Shown here: one piece after another, positions 31,450 to 42,469 of the stretch
Layout of the letters: each line of letters opens with the position of its first letter
Position numbering within the stretch: the first letter of the stretch is position 1
Assembly (NCBI GenBank): GCA_905221605.1
Contig: CAJNDS010000003.1
Location: 62,001-126,000, forward strand
Length of the DNA: 64,000 nucleotides
Direction of reading: 5' to 3'
Source: Symbiodinium natans
Lineage: Eukaryota > Sar > Dinophyceae > Suessiales > Symbiodiniaceae
Made by a program: the position numbers and the translations under genes
Notes under the pieces: generated by a model
Told to the model about the DNA's origin: nothing
Database searches by the model: none
What the model saw: the letters and a program-made list of their open reading frames with translations, nothing else

Positions 31450-31929
31450 ACCCGAGTAGGCGTTTAGGGGGTATGAGGGTTTCGATGGGACCGCGAGATT
31501 TCTGCTTACATTTGTCTGGCAAGGAGACACCTGAGAATCTTGCCACAAACCATAAGCCGCAAAAACTGGCTGGACCCACCCCCGAATCCACAGGAACACC
31601 TGGACGCCAGATCAAACCCGTCAGGATGAATAAATACCAAGCAGAGCGGCAATGCTAGTGGCAATGGTAATCAACGCACCCTAAGCCCTAAACCCTAAAC
31701 CTTCAACCCTAAACCAGTAGCAACAGCAGCAGTAGTAGTCCTCCTTGCAGCAGTAGAAGCAATAGAAGCAGTTTCCTGGTACTGGCGGTAGCGGCAGTAC
31801 TGCTCACAGTGATGAAAGTACAGTACTGGTGGTACTTAGACAGCCCAATACCTCCTAGATAAGATGTATACTGGTTCATACCTCTATAAGCTTAAGGTAT
31901 ATATTACTGAAAGTGGTACTGGGCTCTCT

Positions 31930-32029
31930 GCGTAATTTGTCGTGGTAGCATGGTTAGGGTCGGATGGCTTCTGGGCATTTGGAACAACGAATCCAGGCGC
32001 CGAACCACGATCCCAGACCATCCCATACC
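31930..32029 (-). CDS. exon, unknown protein
   Basis: Reads GIVVRRLDSLFQMPRSHPTL and stays open to TMLPRQITQ. The right side leads into TTTAGGG. Confidence 0.55.
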
Positions 32030-32174
32030 CCTGACTTAAGGGAAGATGAGCAGGTTTAGGGTTTAGGGTTTAGGGTTTAGGGCTTAGTCGAGGAAACTCT
32101 TGCTTTGGGGCTCCCAGAAGCTTCGTGCTTCTAAGGGTTTCAGGTCTTGACCCCTGTGGCCCCCCACCGCGCAG

Positions 32175-32299
32175 AATTTGTCGCGAGCTGTATCATACAG
32201 GATTGTACTCCCCAAGACCGCCTGCTGCTGCGTCTACAGCCAGAAATCAGCAAGAAGCCTGAACAACGGTGGCGGTCTCTCTGGACTCTTCACTGGCTT
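32175..32299 (+). CDS. plus-strand exon candidate
   Basis: After CCACCGCGCAG the plus strand reads EFVASCIIQDCTPQDRLLLR then LQPEISKKPEQRWRSLW. It is the best candidate for an exon on the opposite strand. One minus frame is also open (RVQRDRHRCSGFLLISGC), so the strand is not certain. Confidence 0.4.
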
Positions 32300-32436
32300 A
32301 GGGTTTAGGATTTGGGGTTTAGGGTTTAGGGTTTGGGGTTTAGGGCTTAGGGTTTAGGATTTGGGGTTTAGGGTTTAGGGTTTGGGGCTTAGGGTTATTT
32401 TGGGGAATCAAGGATGCAACTTAACTTTACCGGAAG

Positions 32437-32522
32437 TAAGGGTCTGCGGACTTGATGGCTGCGGGTGATGCACTAGGGTGCTTCTGACGGAGGAAAGGGA
32501 GGTCCATGCCCACGCAGCAGTA
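32437..32522 (-). CDS. exon, unknown protein
   Basis: Reads YCCVGMDLPFLRQKHPSASP then AAIKSADPY. Confidence 0.55.
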
Positions 32523-32634
32523 ACATAGGGGACGGACTGAGTAATTACCAATCGTATTCCCTTTTGGTCCCTTTATAAAATCATAATAACCCCACAAACC
32601 CTATTCCAATTAATAAGGCTTCTGTAGTATGGCA

Positions 32635-32742
32635 GTGAGAGTGCTTGGCAAGGGCAAAAGAAACAGCGGCTCCAGGCCAGTGTAAAGGGATACCGTCACA
32701 GGGTAAAGGTAGCTTACGCACGTCAAAAATGCTGTGCGTTGC
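32635..32742 (-). CDS. exon, unknown protein
   Basis: Contains THSIFDVRKLPLPCDGIPLH and GAAVSFALAKHSH. Confidence 0.55.
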
Positions 32743-32905
32743 AGACCCTAAACCCTAAACCCTAATGGTGTGAGGATTCCTGGGCTCAGGGATTCGGATT
32801 CACGTTCATGTAAGTGTACAGGGGCCTCGGCCTATTGGGTCTAGGCCGCCAGGGCTTATAGGGTTTAGGGTTTAGGGTTTAGGGTTTAGGGTTTAGGGCT
32901 AGAAC

Positions 32906-33036
32906 GCTCCCCTGTGGGAGCTTTTTCAGGCGCGTACTGCCGCCACCCTGGCGCATGTCGGGGATCTCCTCCTTTTCTGAAGACACTGATCCACGCCATG
33001 CTCTGTGCTCAAAAGCGGCTTGGTGCTGAATTTCGG
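32906..33036 (-). CDS. exon, unknown protein
   Basis: Reads EIQHQAAFEHRAWRGSVSSE then KEEIPDMRQGG, open for about 43 codons. Confidence 0.6.
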
Positions 33037-33420
33037 ATAAAGTAGCCTACGGGGCAACACATGGATTGGTCCTACGAACGGTTTAGGTTTTGGGGTTTAG
33101 GTTTATGGTTCAGGGTTTCGGGCTTAAGGCCTAGGGTTTACAGTTTAGGTCCTGCGACAACCATGCAAAGGCCTCTTAAGGGGTAGGGTTTACGAAGTTT
33201 TTTTGGGTCGATTTTTTGGGGCAGTTACATGGCCCCTAGTCAATCTGGGCCCTTAAGTGGGGAAGCACCCCTTACAGCCCTTATTCTATACCCCTTATAG
33301 ACCCCACACAACCCAGGGCCCAGACTTCAGAACACTTAACTTAGGCGTCCAGGCTTCAGGTCTTCGGGAAAAGCACCCCCTAACCCCTAAGCCCTAAGCC
33401 CTAAGCCCTAAACCCTAAAC

Positions 33421-33541
33421 CTTGTTTGCCCCGGAGGCACCTAAGCCTTTTGTGGGCAGCGCTTCGCCTTTCCATTTGGGAAGGAAAACGCCGGCTTGCA
33501 GGGCAGAGCTCCGCAGGAGGAACGTTTCTTGAACTGGGGGC
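33421..33541 (-). CDS. exon, unknown protein
   Basis: Acceptor GTATAAGAG, donor AAG|GTTTAGGG, the clearest telomere donor in the window. Contains VQETFLLRSSALQAGVFLPK and WKGEALPTKG. Confidence 0.65.
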
Positions 33542-33679
33542 CTCTTATACTTCACCCTTAGAAGCCCTAAACCCTAAACCCTAAACCCTAAACCCTAAAC
33601 CCTAAAACCCTAAACCCTAAACCCCAAGCCCTAACCCTCAGCCCGAGACCCGGGAAGTGGGCTTCGGGCTTTTTGGGCT

Positions 33680-33776
33680 GGCATGCAGCGCAACCTTGCT
33701 CTCCCGAGCTCGAAGGATGAACATGGCCTCTTCCTGACCTAGGAAAGAACAAGGCGCCTGGGCCTTCTCACACATC
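33680..33776 (-). CDS. exon, unknown protein
   Basis: Reads MCEKAQAPCSFLGQEEAMFI then LRARESKVALHA. TTTAGGG on the right. Confidence 0.6.
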
Positions 33777-33849
33777 CGAATAGGGTTTAGGGTTTAGGGT
33801 TTAGGGTTTAGGGTTTAGGGTTTAGTGTTGAAACTAAGTTTTGTGGGCT

Positions 33850-33960
33850 GAGCGCCCGGCCATCAGTTCGGGTGTCCCCTGCAGGATTCTGCCTATCTCA
33901 TTGTTGCATCTCCCCTCAACTGTCACAGCTTCCGCTGACACCTTGTGAGGGGAGTGCTTG
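33850..33960 (-). CDS. exon, unknown protein
   Basis: Reads HKVSAEAVTVEGRCNNEIGR then ILQGTPELMAG. Confidence 0.6.
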
Positions 33961-34249
33961 CAAAATGGGCGGGGACGTTTGGGCGGGCAAGCCACGGACA
34001 TGGGTTGCCCTCAACCCCGGTAGCTAGGGCTATTTGATGGTGTACTCGGTGGCACACCTGCAACCGTGCTACCCAGCACTACAGGGCTTCGGGTGTAGTT
34101 TTCGGCATAAGCCGCAAATTGTCGAACCCTATAGGGTTTAGAGATGAGGGTTTAGGGTCATAAACCCCAAGCCCTAAACCCTAAACCCTAAACCCTAAAC
34201 CCTAAACCCTAAACCTAACCCTAAACCCCAAACCCTGGGATTCCCAGCT

Positions 34250-34344
34250 CCCCCCAAAGGTCCCCGTCCCATCGCCGTGTGTCAAAATCAAGGCACTCCT
34301 TTCCCTGGCTGAGCCTAATTCGGATCCCAAGGACCCATGTGGCT
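34250..34344 (-). CDS. exon, frame ambiguous
   Basis: Two minus frames are open, one with VLGIRIRLSQGKECLDFDTR, one with SLGSELGSARERSALILTHG. Acceptor AAGCTAG, donor GTTTGGGG. Confidence 0.5.
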
Positions 34345-34404
34345 CCTAGCTTTAAGGTGAGGGTTTAGGGTTTAGGGTTTAGGGTTTAGGGTTTAGGGTT
34401 TAGG

Positions 34405-34605
34405 GTTTGGGGTTTGGGGTTTGGGGTTTGGGGTTTGGGGTTTGGGGTTTGGGGTTTGGGGTTTGGGGTTTGGGGTTTGGTGTTTGGGGTTTGGGGTTTG
34501 GGGTTTGGGGTTTGGGGTTTGGGGTTTGGGGTTTGGGGTTTGGGGTTTGGGGTTTGGGGTTTGGGGTTTGGGGTTTGGGGTTTGGGGTTTGGGGTTTGGG
34601 GTGTA
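34405..34605 (+). repeat. TTTGGGG variant array
   Basis: About 28 identical TTTGGGG units with one exception, joined directly to TTTAGGG units on both sides. The Gly-Phe-Gly-Val-Trp frames are artefacts. Confidence 0.97.
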
Positions 34606-35360
34606 GGGTTTAGGGTTTACGGTTTAGGGTTTAGGGTTTAGGGCCTAGGGTTTAGGGTTTACACGTTAGGGTTCGGACTTTAGGGGTTGGGGGTTTAAGT
34701 CCAGAATCTATTCCGACAGGGAGGTTCCTCCGTTCTACAGGGGCTGTAGCTAGGGACATGTCAGCTCGAATCTGTACCTATCCAACCCAGGGGCCTCAGA
34801 ACCAGAGGGTTTAGGGTTTAGGGTTTAAGGTTTAGGGTTTAGGGCATAAACTTGTAACTTGGGTCCCCTCCTCGCCATACCCTAAGCTCTCAGCCCCAAT
34901 GTGGCCTGGTTGAGGCCAGGTCTCTAGTAGGGGACCCTAAGCCCGAAACACTAAACCCTAAACCCTAAACCCTCAACCCCAAACTTTGGGGGCACGTGCT
35001 CCTCCTTCAGTTTTGGGAACTGCCCATGGGGCTATTTGGGCTGAGGGTCTACGCAGTGACGGAGACATCCTCGACAAGAATGGAGTTCAGGGTTTAGGGT
35101 TTGGGGGTTAGGGTTTAGGGCTTAAGTTTATGGTTTAGGGTTTATGGTTTTAGGGTTTTCCAGTTGGGTTTTAGGGTCTTCGGGTGTTAGGTTTTCGGGC
35201 TAGTGTCTTAGGATGTAGCGTTTAGGGTTCCGGGCTTAGGGTTAAGATGCGAGACCGCGCCACGGCCACAATCTTCCCTCACAGTTTTCCAACCATCACA
35301 CCCCTGAGTACATCTTGACCCTAAACCCTAAACCCTAAACCCCTGATCTCACCCGCTGCT

Positions 35361-35458
35361 CAGCCAAGATCTCCCACAGGAGATGTTAAAATGAATCCGG
35401 AAACCGGCCACGTTCGAGGCCGTAAGGACGACACCTCCACGCCAAACTCGGTCCTCCT
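35361..35458 (-). CDS. exon, unknown protein
   Basis: Reads TEFGVEVSSLRPRTWPVSGF then ILTSPVGDLG and a TGA that may lie beyond the donor. Confidence 0.5.
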
Positions 35459-35709
35459 AGCCCTAGGCGCTGCCTTGTAAACCCTCAAAACCCTATGGTT
35501 CAGGGTTTAGGGTTTAGGGTCTAGGAGTCTTGGGGGTGAGGGTGGTAAGCCCTGTATGCCTAGAGGGTCTAAGCCCCTAAGCCCGGAAACACCTACGAGA
35601 ACTCGCTCAGGAGGTTGGCGGCTTCTGGGTGACACCTGGCAAGGCATCGCTCTTTCCATGGAATTGGTTTGGGGGTTGCATGCATGGCCCATAATCCTAG
35701 ACCCTAAGC

Positions 35710-35810
35710 CTTACTTCTCCAATAACCAAGGGGAAAAAAGGTTAAACTTTAATATTCCTGCTAAAAAAGGAAACCCAAAAAGTTTAAAGTTCAGCTAAAG
35801 GCGAAGTAAG
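35710..35810. mobile_element. fold-back element, family A, young copy
   Basis: 101 bp with ends CTTACTTCTCC and GGCGAAGTAAG, flanked on both sides by AAGC, a 4-bp target duplication. It differs from the 38681 copy at one base. No coding capacity. Confidence 0.92.
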
Positions 35811-36428
35811 AAGCTCCTAGCTCTAAGGTGAGGGTTTAGGTTTTAGGATCTAGGGGCATTTTCCCTTTGTGGTTTGATGATCTGGCGAGTTCTACCTTGG
35901 ACCCTGTACCCTTGCGTCCTTTTGGGACCCCTTTAAAGATCCTTAAAGCTAGTAGATATTCAGGAGTAGGGGCCCCTTTACAGATCCTTCAGGTAGTAGA
36001 AGGGTCCTTTGTAGAAGGGGGCTTATTCAGGAGTATGTTAAGGGGGACACGTCGGAGTGCAGCCTCAAAAGGGGGGGTACGAGTCTTAAACCCTTTGAGA
36101 GGCCCATATCCCTAGCCCCGAAGCTCCTCTTCTCTAAGGAGGGCTGAGGGTTTAGGTTTAGGGGTTTAGGCTTCAGGGTTTAGAGTTTCCGGGCCTTGCC
36201 CATAGCCCGACACACGAAGCCCAGGACTGCAATCTCGCATAAGAATGTACCCCAAACTCTAGCCCAAGGAGGTGAATCCCGCTGTAAGTCTACCTTATTC
36301 ATAGAATTCCCTTCTACTATAATTAATCACCCCCCAAAACCCTGTTCTACTTATGAAGGCCCCTCTAGTGATTCACTCCCGGGGCCACAGCGCTGAACCC
36401 TTGCGACCCTGCGCCCTCAACCCTCGGC

Positions 36429-36578
36429 CTACAGCATGTGGGTCCACGTGGATTCCCTCGACGGTAGCTCGTTGTTCTCAAACTTGCTGCCGCCCCACTG
36501 ATTAGCCTCAAAAGGATGTGGGATGCTTGTGGGGGGTGCCGGGATTGCTGCTATGATTCCTCCAGCAAGAGCGAATGC
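36429..36578 (-). CDS. exon ending in a stop
   Basis: Reads AFALAGGIIAAIPAPPTSIP, then HPFEANQWGGSKFENNELPS, and ends in TAG at 36431-36429. It starts hydrophobic, like the end of a membrane helix or signal. Likely a terminal exon. Confidence 0.65.
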   Translation of the reverse strand, partial: AFALAGGIIAAIPAPPTSIPHPFEANQWGGSKFENNELPSRESTWTHML

Positions 36579-37059
36579 CTTAAGATGATCCCTACACCCT
36601 CAACCCTCAACCCTCAACCCTCAATCCTCAACCCTCAACCCTAAATCTGGGGTTCAGCTAGATGAGCGGGGGATGAGGGAGGGTTGCCCTCACACTTTTG
36701 GCCCTTTCAGATCTGTGTGGTATTAACCCATTTACTCTGAGGTAGGGTTTCCGAAACACCTTAAACCCTAAACCCTAAACCCCTAAGCCTTAAAAGACAA
36801 ACCAAAACCAACGAAAAAGCCTGACGAACCACTAGCTGGGCTGCCCAGAAGCTTATGAATAAAAGGGGCCAACGGTTTGTTCCCATTTGTTTAACCCTAA
36901 ACCCTAAACCCTAAACCCTGAACCCTTTGCTATAATTAAGGGATGCGGAACCTATAAGGCGAAAGGAAGAAGGGGACAAAGGGGTATAGGGTTTAAGGGT
37001 CTAGGGTTTAGGGTTGAGGGTTTAGGGTGTAGGGTACTGCTGGCATCCCGCTACTTTGG

Positions 37060-37147
37060 TATAGACACTGGAAAAAAGTATATACTTTTTGGGCAAAAAT
37101 TGCTATAGTAGGAACCCAGAAAAGTATTAAAGTATAGTACTCCAAAA
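37060..37147. mobile_element. fold-back element, family F
   Basis: TATAGACACTGGAAAAAAGT ... AAGTATTAAAGTATAGTACT, as at 16.0 and 39.3 kb. Confidence 0.75.
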
Positions 37148-37289
37148 CCCAGATCCTGGCGGACCCCAAAGAACCTTAGTTGCTGAGTTCACAAGCCCCA
37201 AAAAAGTGTAAACTTCGAGTTCTATAGGGGAGTGTAACATCCCAAAAGTGAAAGCCCTAAACCCTAAACCCCAAACCCTAAGGTTACTA

Positions 37290-37371
37290 AGGAACCCCAA
37301 CTGCTTGCAGCTCCGCCGCGCTAGCCGCGATGTCCTCGCCGTTCACGACACGCTTCCTTGGAATGGGGCAC
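37290..37371 (-). CDS. exon, unknown protein
   Basis: Reads RKRVVNGEDIAASAAELQAV. Confidence 0.6.
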
Positions 37372-37395
37372 CTAAACCCTAAACCCTAAACCCGT

Positions 37396-37463
37396 TTTGT
37401 GGCCCGATGGCTGCGGCGAAGAGTTCGCCGATTCCACGCGGGGAGAACTCTGAACTCCAATAC
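37396..37463 (-). CDS. exon, unknown protein
   Basis: Reads YWSSEFSPRGIGELFAAAIG, ending near a GGTTTAGGG donor. Only a short telomere-like tract separates it from the exon at 37290-37371. Confidence 0.55.
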
Positions 37464-37872
37464 GCCAGGGGGTCTAAGCGAGGTAGGCAATTGAGGGTTT
37501 AGGACCCCTCTTGCAGGTTCATGGATAGTTATAGGTATGGCTGTAAGTGCCCCAAGAACACTTGTAAATCGCGACTGTACCTACTTACCCCGAATGATAG
37601 CAGCTCATGGAGCATCAGTCTGTTTGCTTGAGCCATCCAGCCACGCCCTAAGCCCTAAACCTGAAGGCCTATACCCGAAACCCCGAAACCCTAAACCCTG
37701 GAAGCCTGAACACCATCCAAGCCCGCTAAGCCCTAAAACCTAAATCCCCAAACACCAGGAAGCCCTACTGGGAGCTTCAGGGAGCTAACAGTTTAGGGTT
37801 TAGGGTTTAGGGCTTGGAGTTTAGGGTTGGGGTTTAGGATTCAGGGTTTAGGGTGTAAAGTAGGGCGAGCAT

Positions 37873-37981
37873 ACTCGACCCAAGTGTATCCTCGAAATCA
37901 ACAGGGTGCCCTTCTGGTTGGTTTTTTAAAGGGAACCTGTAGGGTTCAAAACAGGGAATAAGGGTCCACTCTGGGTCCTAG
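37873..37981. mobile_element. fold-back element, family E
   Basis: Diverged copy: GGGTGCCCTTCTGGTTGG and the end CCACTCTGGGTCCTAG. Confidence 0.7.
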
Positions 37982-38219
37982 GGTTTAGGGTTTAGGGTTT
38001 AGGGTGTAGTGTAGTCTGACTGGCTATCCATTTCAACAGCCCGAAACACCCCCCCCCCCCCCCCCCCCCAAAACCCACAAACCCCAAAGAGAGCACTAAA
38101 CATTGCGGTACTTACCGCCCCCCAAAACCCCTTGACCCTGAACCCTCCCCCCCCCCCCCCTCAAACGAACACCCTGAACCATAACACCGTCAAGAATCAA
38201 GAAAGTGGCCTGACCCCGA

Positions 38220-38600
38220 AAACCTGCACCCTAAACCCTAAAGCCTAGACCCTAATAAAGCCCAAAACCCAAAACCCGAAAACCCCCAAACCCGAAAACC
38301 CGAAAACCCCAAAACCCCAAACCCCAAACCCTAAACCCCTAAACCCCAAGCCCCTAACCCCTAAAACCCTACCTACTCTAAACCCCTAAACCTCAAATCC
38401 CCAAACCCCAGACCTCTAAACCCTAAACCATAAACCCCTAAACCTTAACCCCAAACCCCTAAACCTTAACCCCAAACCCCAGACCTCTAAACCCTAAACC
38501 ATAAACCCCTAAACCTTAACCCCAAACCCCTAAACCCTAAACCCTAAACCCTAAACCCTAAACCATAAACCCCTAAACCTTAACCCCAAACCCCTATACC
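38220..38600 (+). repeat. higher-order CCCTAAAC array
   Basis: CCCTAAA variants arranged in a repeated longer unit (CCATAAACCCCTAAACCTTA plus about 20 bp), seen at least three times between 38425 and 38595. Confidence 0.8.
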
Positions 38601-38602
38601 CT

Positions 38603-38669
38603 TGGCTTTGCAGCTTTGAAGCATCGCGCCGATCACCTCCGAACTTTCGTGAGTGAAGCCAACACGATG
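38603..38669 (-). CDS. exon candidate, strand ambiguous
   Basis: Minus reads HRVGFTHESSEVIGAMLQSC; plus reads GFAALKHRADHLRTFVSEAN. Both look like protein. Minus preferred from context. Confidence 0.4.
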
Positions 38670-38680
38670 GGGGGGTTCAA

Positions 38681-38781
38681 CTTACTTCTCCAATAACCAA
38701 GGGGAAAAAAGGTTAAACTTGAATATTCCTGCTAAAAAAGGAAACCCAAAAAGTTTAAAGTTCAGCTAAAGGCGAAGTAAG
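38681..38781. mobile_element. fold-back element, family A, young copy
   Basis: 101 bp, one mismatch to the 35710 copy, flanked by TCAA on both sides (4-bp target duplication). Confidence 0.92.
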
Positions 38782-38957
38782 TCAAGGGGGTTTAGAGTGT
38801 CGATACTATAATAAGGGCACTTTTTTTGAGTTGGTGACTTTACAAGGGAACCCAGGACCAAAAACAACTCAAGCGGGTAAAGGGTCCCACCCTTGCAGGA
38901 TTTCCGGGGGGTTCAAGGGGTCTGGAGCTTAGTGGGTCCAGGGGGGATAGGGTCTGA

Positions 38958-39102
38958 GGGTAGTTTCATGGGCCCTGAATGTGGGTCCCTAACTTCCTTT
39001 AAAGGGTTCTGATGTATGAGCCCTGAATTTGCATACGGCTTAGAAGGGTTAAAGAAGAGGTACCCTCTCAAGGGCCATTACTAAGTGGCCATGTAACTAC
39101 CC
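38958..39102. mobile_element. fold-back element, family C
   Basis: Ends GGGTAGTTTCATGGGCCC and GGCCATGTAACTACCC; the centre has GGGTTCTGATGTATGAGCCC. Confidence 0.8.
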
Positions 39103-39328
39103 TTAGACTCTAGCCCTGACCTCTGAACGCTAAGGGAGCACATGAGATCAGTGACCCACAACAAATCTTAAGCAGGGCTTCAGGGTGAAATCGCGGGTGC
39201 TAAGACTTGCTAAGACATTGCTGCCGCCCACTTCTCCGACAGGTAAAGAAAAGGACATGAAAACCCAAGAAAGGGTCATGGACTGGATAAGGTATTTCAT
39301 ACGGAGGACCGGGGACCAAGACCCCTAC

Positions 39329-39422
39329 TTTGGAGTAGACCCTGGAAAAAAGAGAATATACTTTTTAGGTATAAGTATCAACAAAAGGAACCCAGGACCA
39401 ACAAAAAGTATTAAAGTATAGA
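39329..39422. mobile_element. fold-back element, family F
   Basis: Third copy; TACTTTGGAGTAGACCCTGG ... AAGTATTAAAGTATAG. Confidence 0.75.
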
Positions 39423-39591
39423 AGCCCCCTAAACCCTAAACCCTAAACCCCTAAATAGAGGGTATGTATGTACGACGTAGGATAACTCCCATAAGGATGC
39501 CTTCTGGGGCGCTTTTGTCATTCTACGTCGTGCCTAAACCCTAAACCCTAAACCCTAAACCCTAAACCCTAAACCCTAAACCCTAAACCCT

Positions 39592-40440
39592 ACTTGCTAA
39601 GTTCTCAGAATCTCCACGCAGAGGAAGCTTTATTCCTACAACAGCAACAAAGTCCAACACAACTCGCAGATTGCGAATTACTAACTCAGTGGGTCAGATG
39701 ACTGCGACAGGACTCTTCTTCAGCGATGCCGTAACTCTCAACCCTGACCTTAACCACTCGACTACCCCTAAACCCCTACAGCAAATCTCAAGACTTGAAC
39801 GCCTTAACTCTAATGCATGTTCACACCCTTCCCCTCTCCCCTCCCCCTCCCCCCCTCAATCTGGAGCACCTTACTTGCTTAAAAAAAAACGAAGGCAAGG
39901 AACCTGCACAGGTGCATCTGGAAGCTGAAACTTCAAACCCTAAACCAACGGCCTTTCGGGAGATTCGGGCTGTCAGGGTACAACTGGGCACTGACCACGC
40001 GGTTTGTTTACGGTTCAGGGTTGAGGGCCCTCAGCTCTAAACACGCGGGTTGGGAGTTTGGTCCTTGGGCAGCCATAAGCACACAGGTTGCGGGTTGACT
40101 TGGCTTCAGAGGCGTTACGCTCGATGCGGCTGGGAGGCGACGTCGCCGATCCAGTTGATCATAACTTTTCCTTGGCGTCGGGACCCTAAGCCGTGCTAGG
40201 ATTTCGGATCGGTTTAGGGGCCCTAAGCCGTGCTATACCTAAACACCAACATTGCGGAATTCCCCCCCCCCCCCCCCCCCTTCCTTCCCCGACTACACCC
40301 GACCACGAGGCTTGGCACAGGATTACGTAGGCTTGATTTTGGTCACTGAGTCCAGCCTACACCCCACATTCTAAAATGGGGATGGTTAGGGCCCCTGAAG
40401 CCCTAAAGCCCTAGAAGCCCCCACACCCTACGAGTGGAGG
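39592..40440. other. unique sequence, no gene called
   Basis: Mixed composition with C-runs at 39840-39860 and 40261-40280. Open frames on the plus strand lack splice context. Confidence 0.4.
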
Positions 40441-40442
40441 GC

Positions 40443-40529
40443 TTACGCGTCTTGCCCGCCAGCGTCGGACATGTTCGTTGATGTTGTCGAAGCCGCAACT
40501 GGAGAGGATCTTCTTCTGGATCGCCTTTA
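40443..40529 (-). CDS. exon, unknown protein
   Basis: Reads KAIQKKILSSCGFDNINEHV then RRWRARR. TTTAGGG units follow on the right. Confidence 0.65.
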
Positions 40530-40844
40530 AGGATTTAAGCGTTTAGGGGGTATAGTGTGATAGGGCTCTTGGGGATACAGGGGGTTCGGGTGGTTGGTTC
40601 ATGGGTGGTTGTAACTGTTGGGTACAGGTCTGAGGGCTCTAGGAGTCTGTAGTGAAGGTTTAGGGTTGAGGGTTTGCGGCTTAAGGACGTTCCTTGGAGA
40701 TTCATGGGTAGTTACACCAACTGACAACTGGGGTGCAAGGTTAGGGCAGAGGGGGGCTACTATCATGCTTGCAACTTTATTGTGGGGTGGGAGTGGGGGG
40801 GGGGGATTGGAAGGGGGGGTCTTACTCATAACCCTGCTCAGACA

Positions 40845-40971
40845 CCCTAAACCCTAAACCCTAAACCCTAAACCCTAAACCCTAAACCCTAAACCCTAAA
40901 CCCTAAACCCTAAACCCTAAACCCTAAACCCTAAACCCTAAACCCTAAACCCTAAACCCTAAACCCTAAAC
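40845..40971 (+). repeat. CCCTAAA tract, about 18 units
   Basis: Clean tract whose last unit gives the GTTTAGGG donor of the next exon. Confidence 0.97.
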
Positions 40972-41026
40972 GAGGACGGGAAGCTGTGGAGATCCTAGGG
41001 CCGTTCTCGGCAACGATCCCCTTAAC
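40972..41026 (-). CDS. exon with telomere donor
   Basis: Reads VKGIVAENGPRISTASRP directly up to GTTTAGGG. The acceptor end is uncertain. Confidence 0.6.
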
Positions 41027-41689
41027 AAAGGGATATTACTCGGTCAGAGGCTCTTACTTCACCTCAAACCTTCGGTGCATAGGGTTGTTTTGGGTTTAGG
41101 GTTTAGGGGTAGGGTTTAGGGTTTAGGGTTTAGGGTTTAGGGTTTAGGGTTTAGGGTATAAGGTTCAGGGTTTAGGGTATAAGGTTTAGGGTTCGGGTTT
41201 GGGATTGTTGTGCGACAAGCTGTGGCGGTTGGGGTGTTCTCAACCAGCAGGGATGACGGAATCCTGACATATTTTCTTTTCCGGGTTTGGGGTTGGGGGT
41301 CTAGGGTTTTAATACTACTGGTTCGCAGTAGGGAGTTTGGGCATTTGGTAGACATTCTATCCCTAACTCCCTACTTCCCTTTCGTAGGTTGCCCTAAACC
41401 CTCAACCTTACCCCCTATTCCCTAAGTCACCCTTAACCCTCAACCCTAAACCCTAAACCCTAAAACCCTAAACCGGGAACCCTGAACCCTAAACCCTAAA
41501 CCTTGAACCCTTGTAGCTGTGGGCTCACCACCCTAAAACCTACAACCCTAAACCCTACAAACCCGGAACCCTCAACCCATAAACCCTAAACCCTAAACCC
41601 TACACCCTACACCCGAAACCCTAAACCCTAAACCCTAAACCCAAAACCCTAAACCCTAAACCCTACACCCTAAACCCTAAACCCTAAGC

Positions 41690-41753
41690 TGCTGCCTCCT
41701 TGTCCTGCGGCGACCAGGCGTCAGCCGAGGCAGAGTCGACGGTGCAAAGAGAC
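41690..41753 (-). CDS. exon, unknown protein
   Basis: Acceptor CAACCTCCAG; reads SLCTVDSASADAWSPQDKEA; possible GC donor GCTTAGGG. Confidence 0.55.
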
Positions 41754-41894
41754 CTGGAGGTTGAAGTTGTTTAGGGTTTAGGGTTTAGGGTTTAAGGGTT
41801 AAGGGTTAAGGGTTAAGGGTTAAGGGTTAAGGGTTTAGGGTTTAGGGGTCTAGGGTCTAGGGTCTAGGGTTTAGGGTTTAGGGTTTAGGGTTTA

Positions 41895-41998
41895 GAGTTT
41901 TCAGGGCGCTTCTCACGGTTGTTCTTGAAGGTGGTGTTGATGGGCCAGGTTTACGAGGATTTTGCGGACTGTTTTGAGCTTCTGGCTGTTCCAAGGTT
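41895..41998 (-). CDS. exon candidate
   Basis: One minus frame reads SQKLKTVRKILVNLAHQHHL; a second minus frame is also open. Confidence 0.4.
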
Positions 41999-42469
41999 CA
42001 TGAAGGATTTTTAGGTTCTGGGTAGGGGGCAACTGCCCCATTCCCAAGTATTCCCTTTTGGGGTGGCTTTTTCTTTTTGTGTGGGCGATGTTGTTTTAAC
42101 CCTAAGCCCTAAACCCTAAACCCTAAACCCTAAATCCTGTTTGGAGATACCTGCAGCATCAAGGTTGAAAAGCGGAAAACTAGGAAACCAATTGTGGGGC
42201 GCCAACGACTCTTAAAATGCCCCCGAGAAATGATTCAATTTCCCTGGGCTCTGCTATGAACTCACTGTATCTAGCGCGTTTAGGAGCGGAGTGAACACAC
42301 GAAATGCCCTAACCCCGAAACCACCCACCCAAAACCCTAAAGATGCCCCGTTTCTTGGGGCGCATGAAGATATTATCCGTACCCTAAACCCCAAAATCCG
42401 TTTCAAATCCGCTAAAGTGAAAATCTAAAGCCGAATCTGTTGACCCGAAGCATCAGAGTGGCATCCCCT

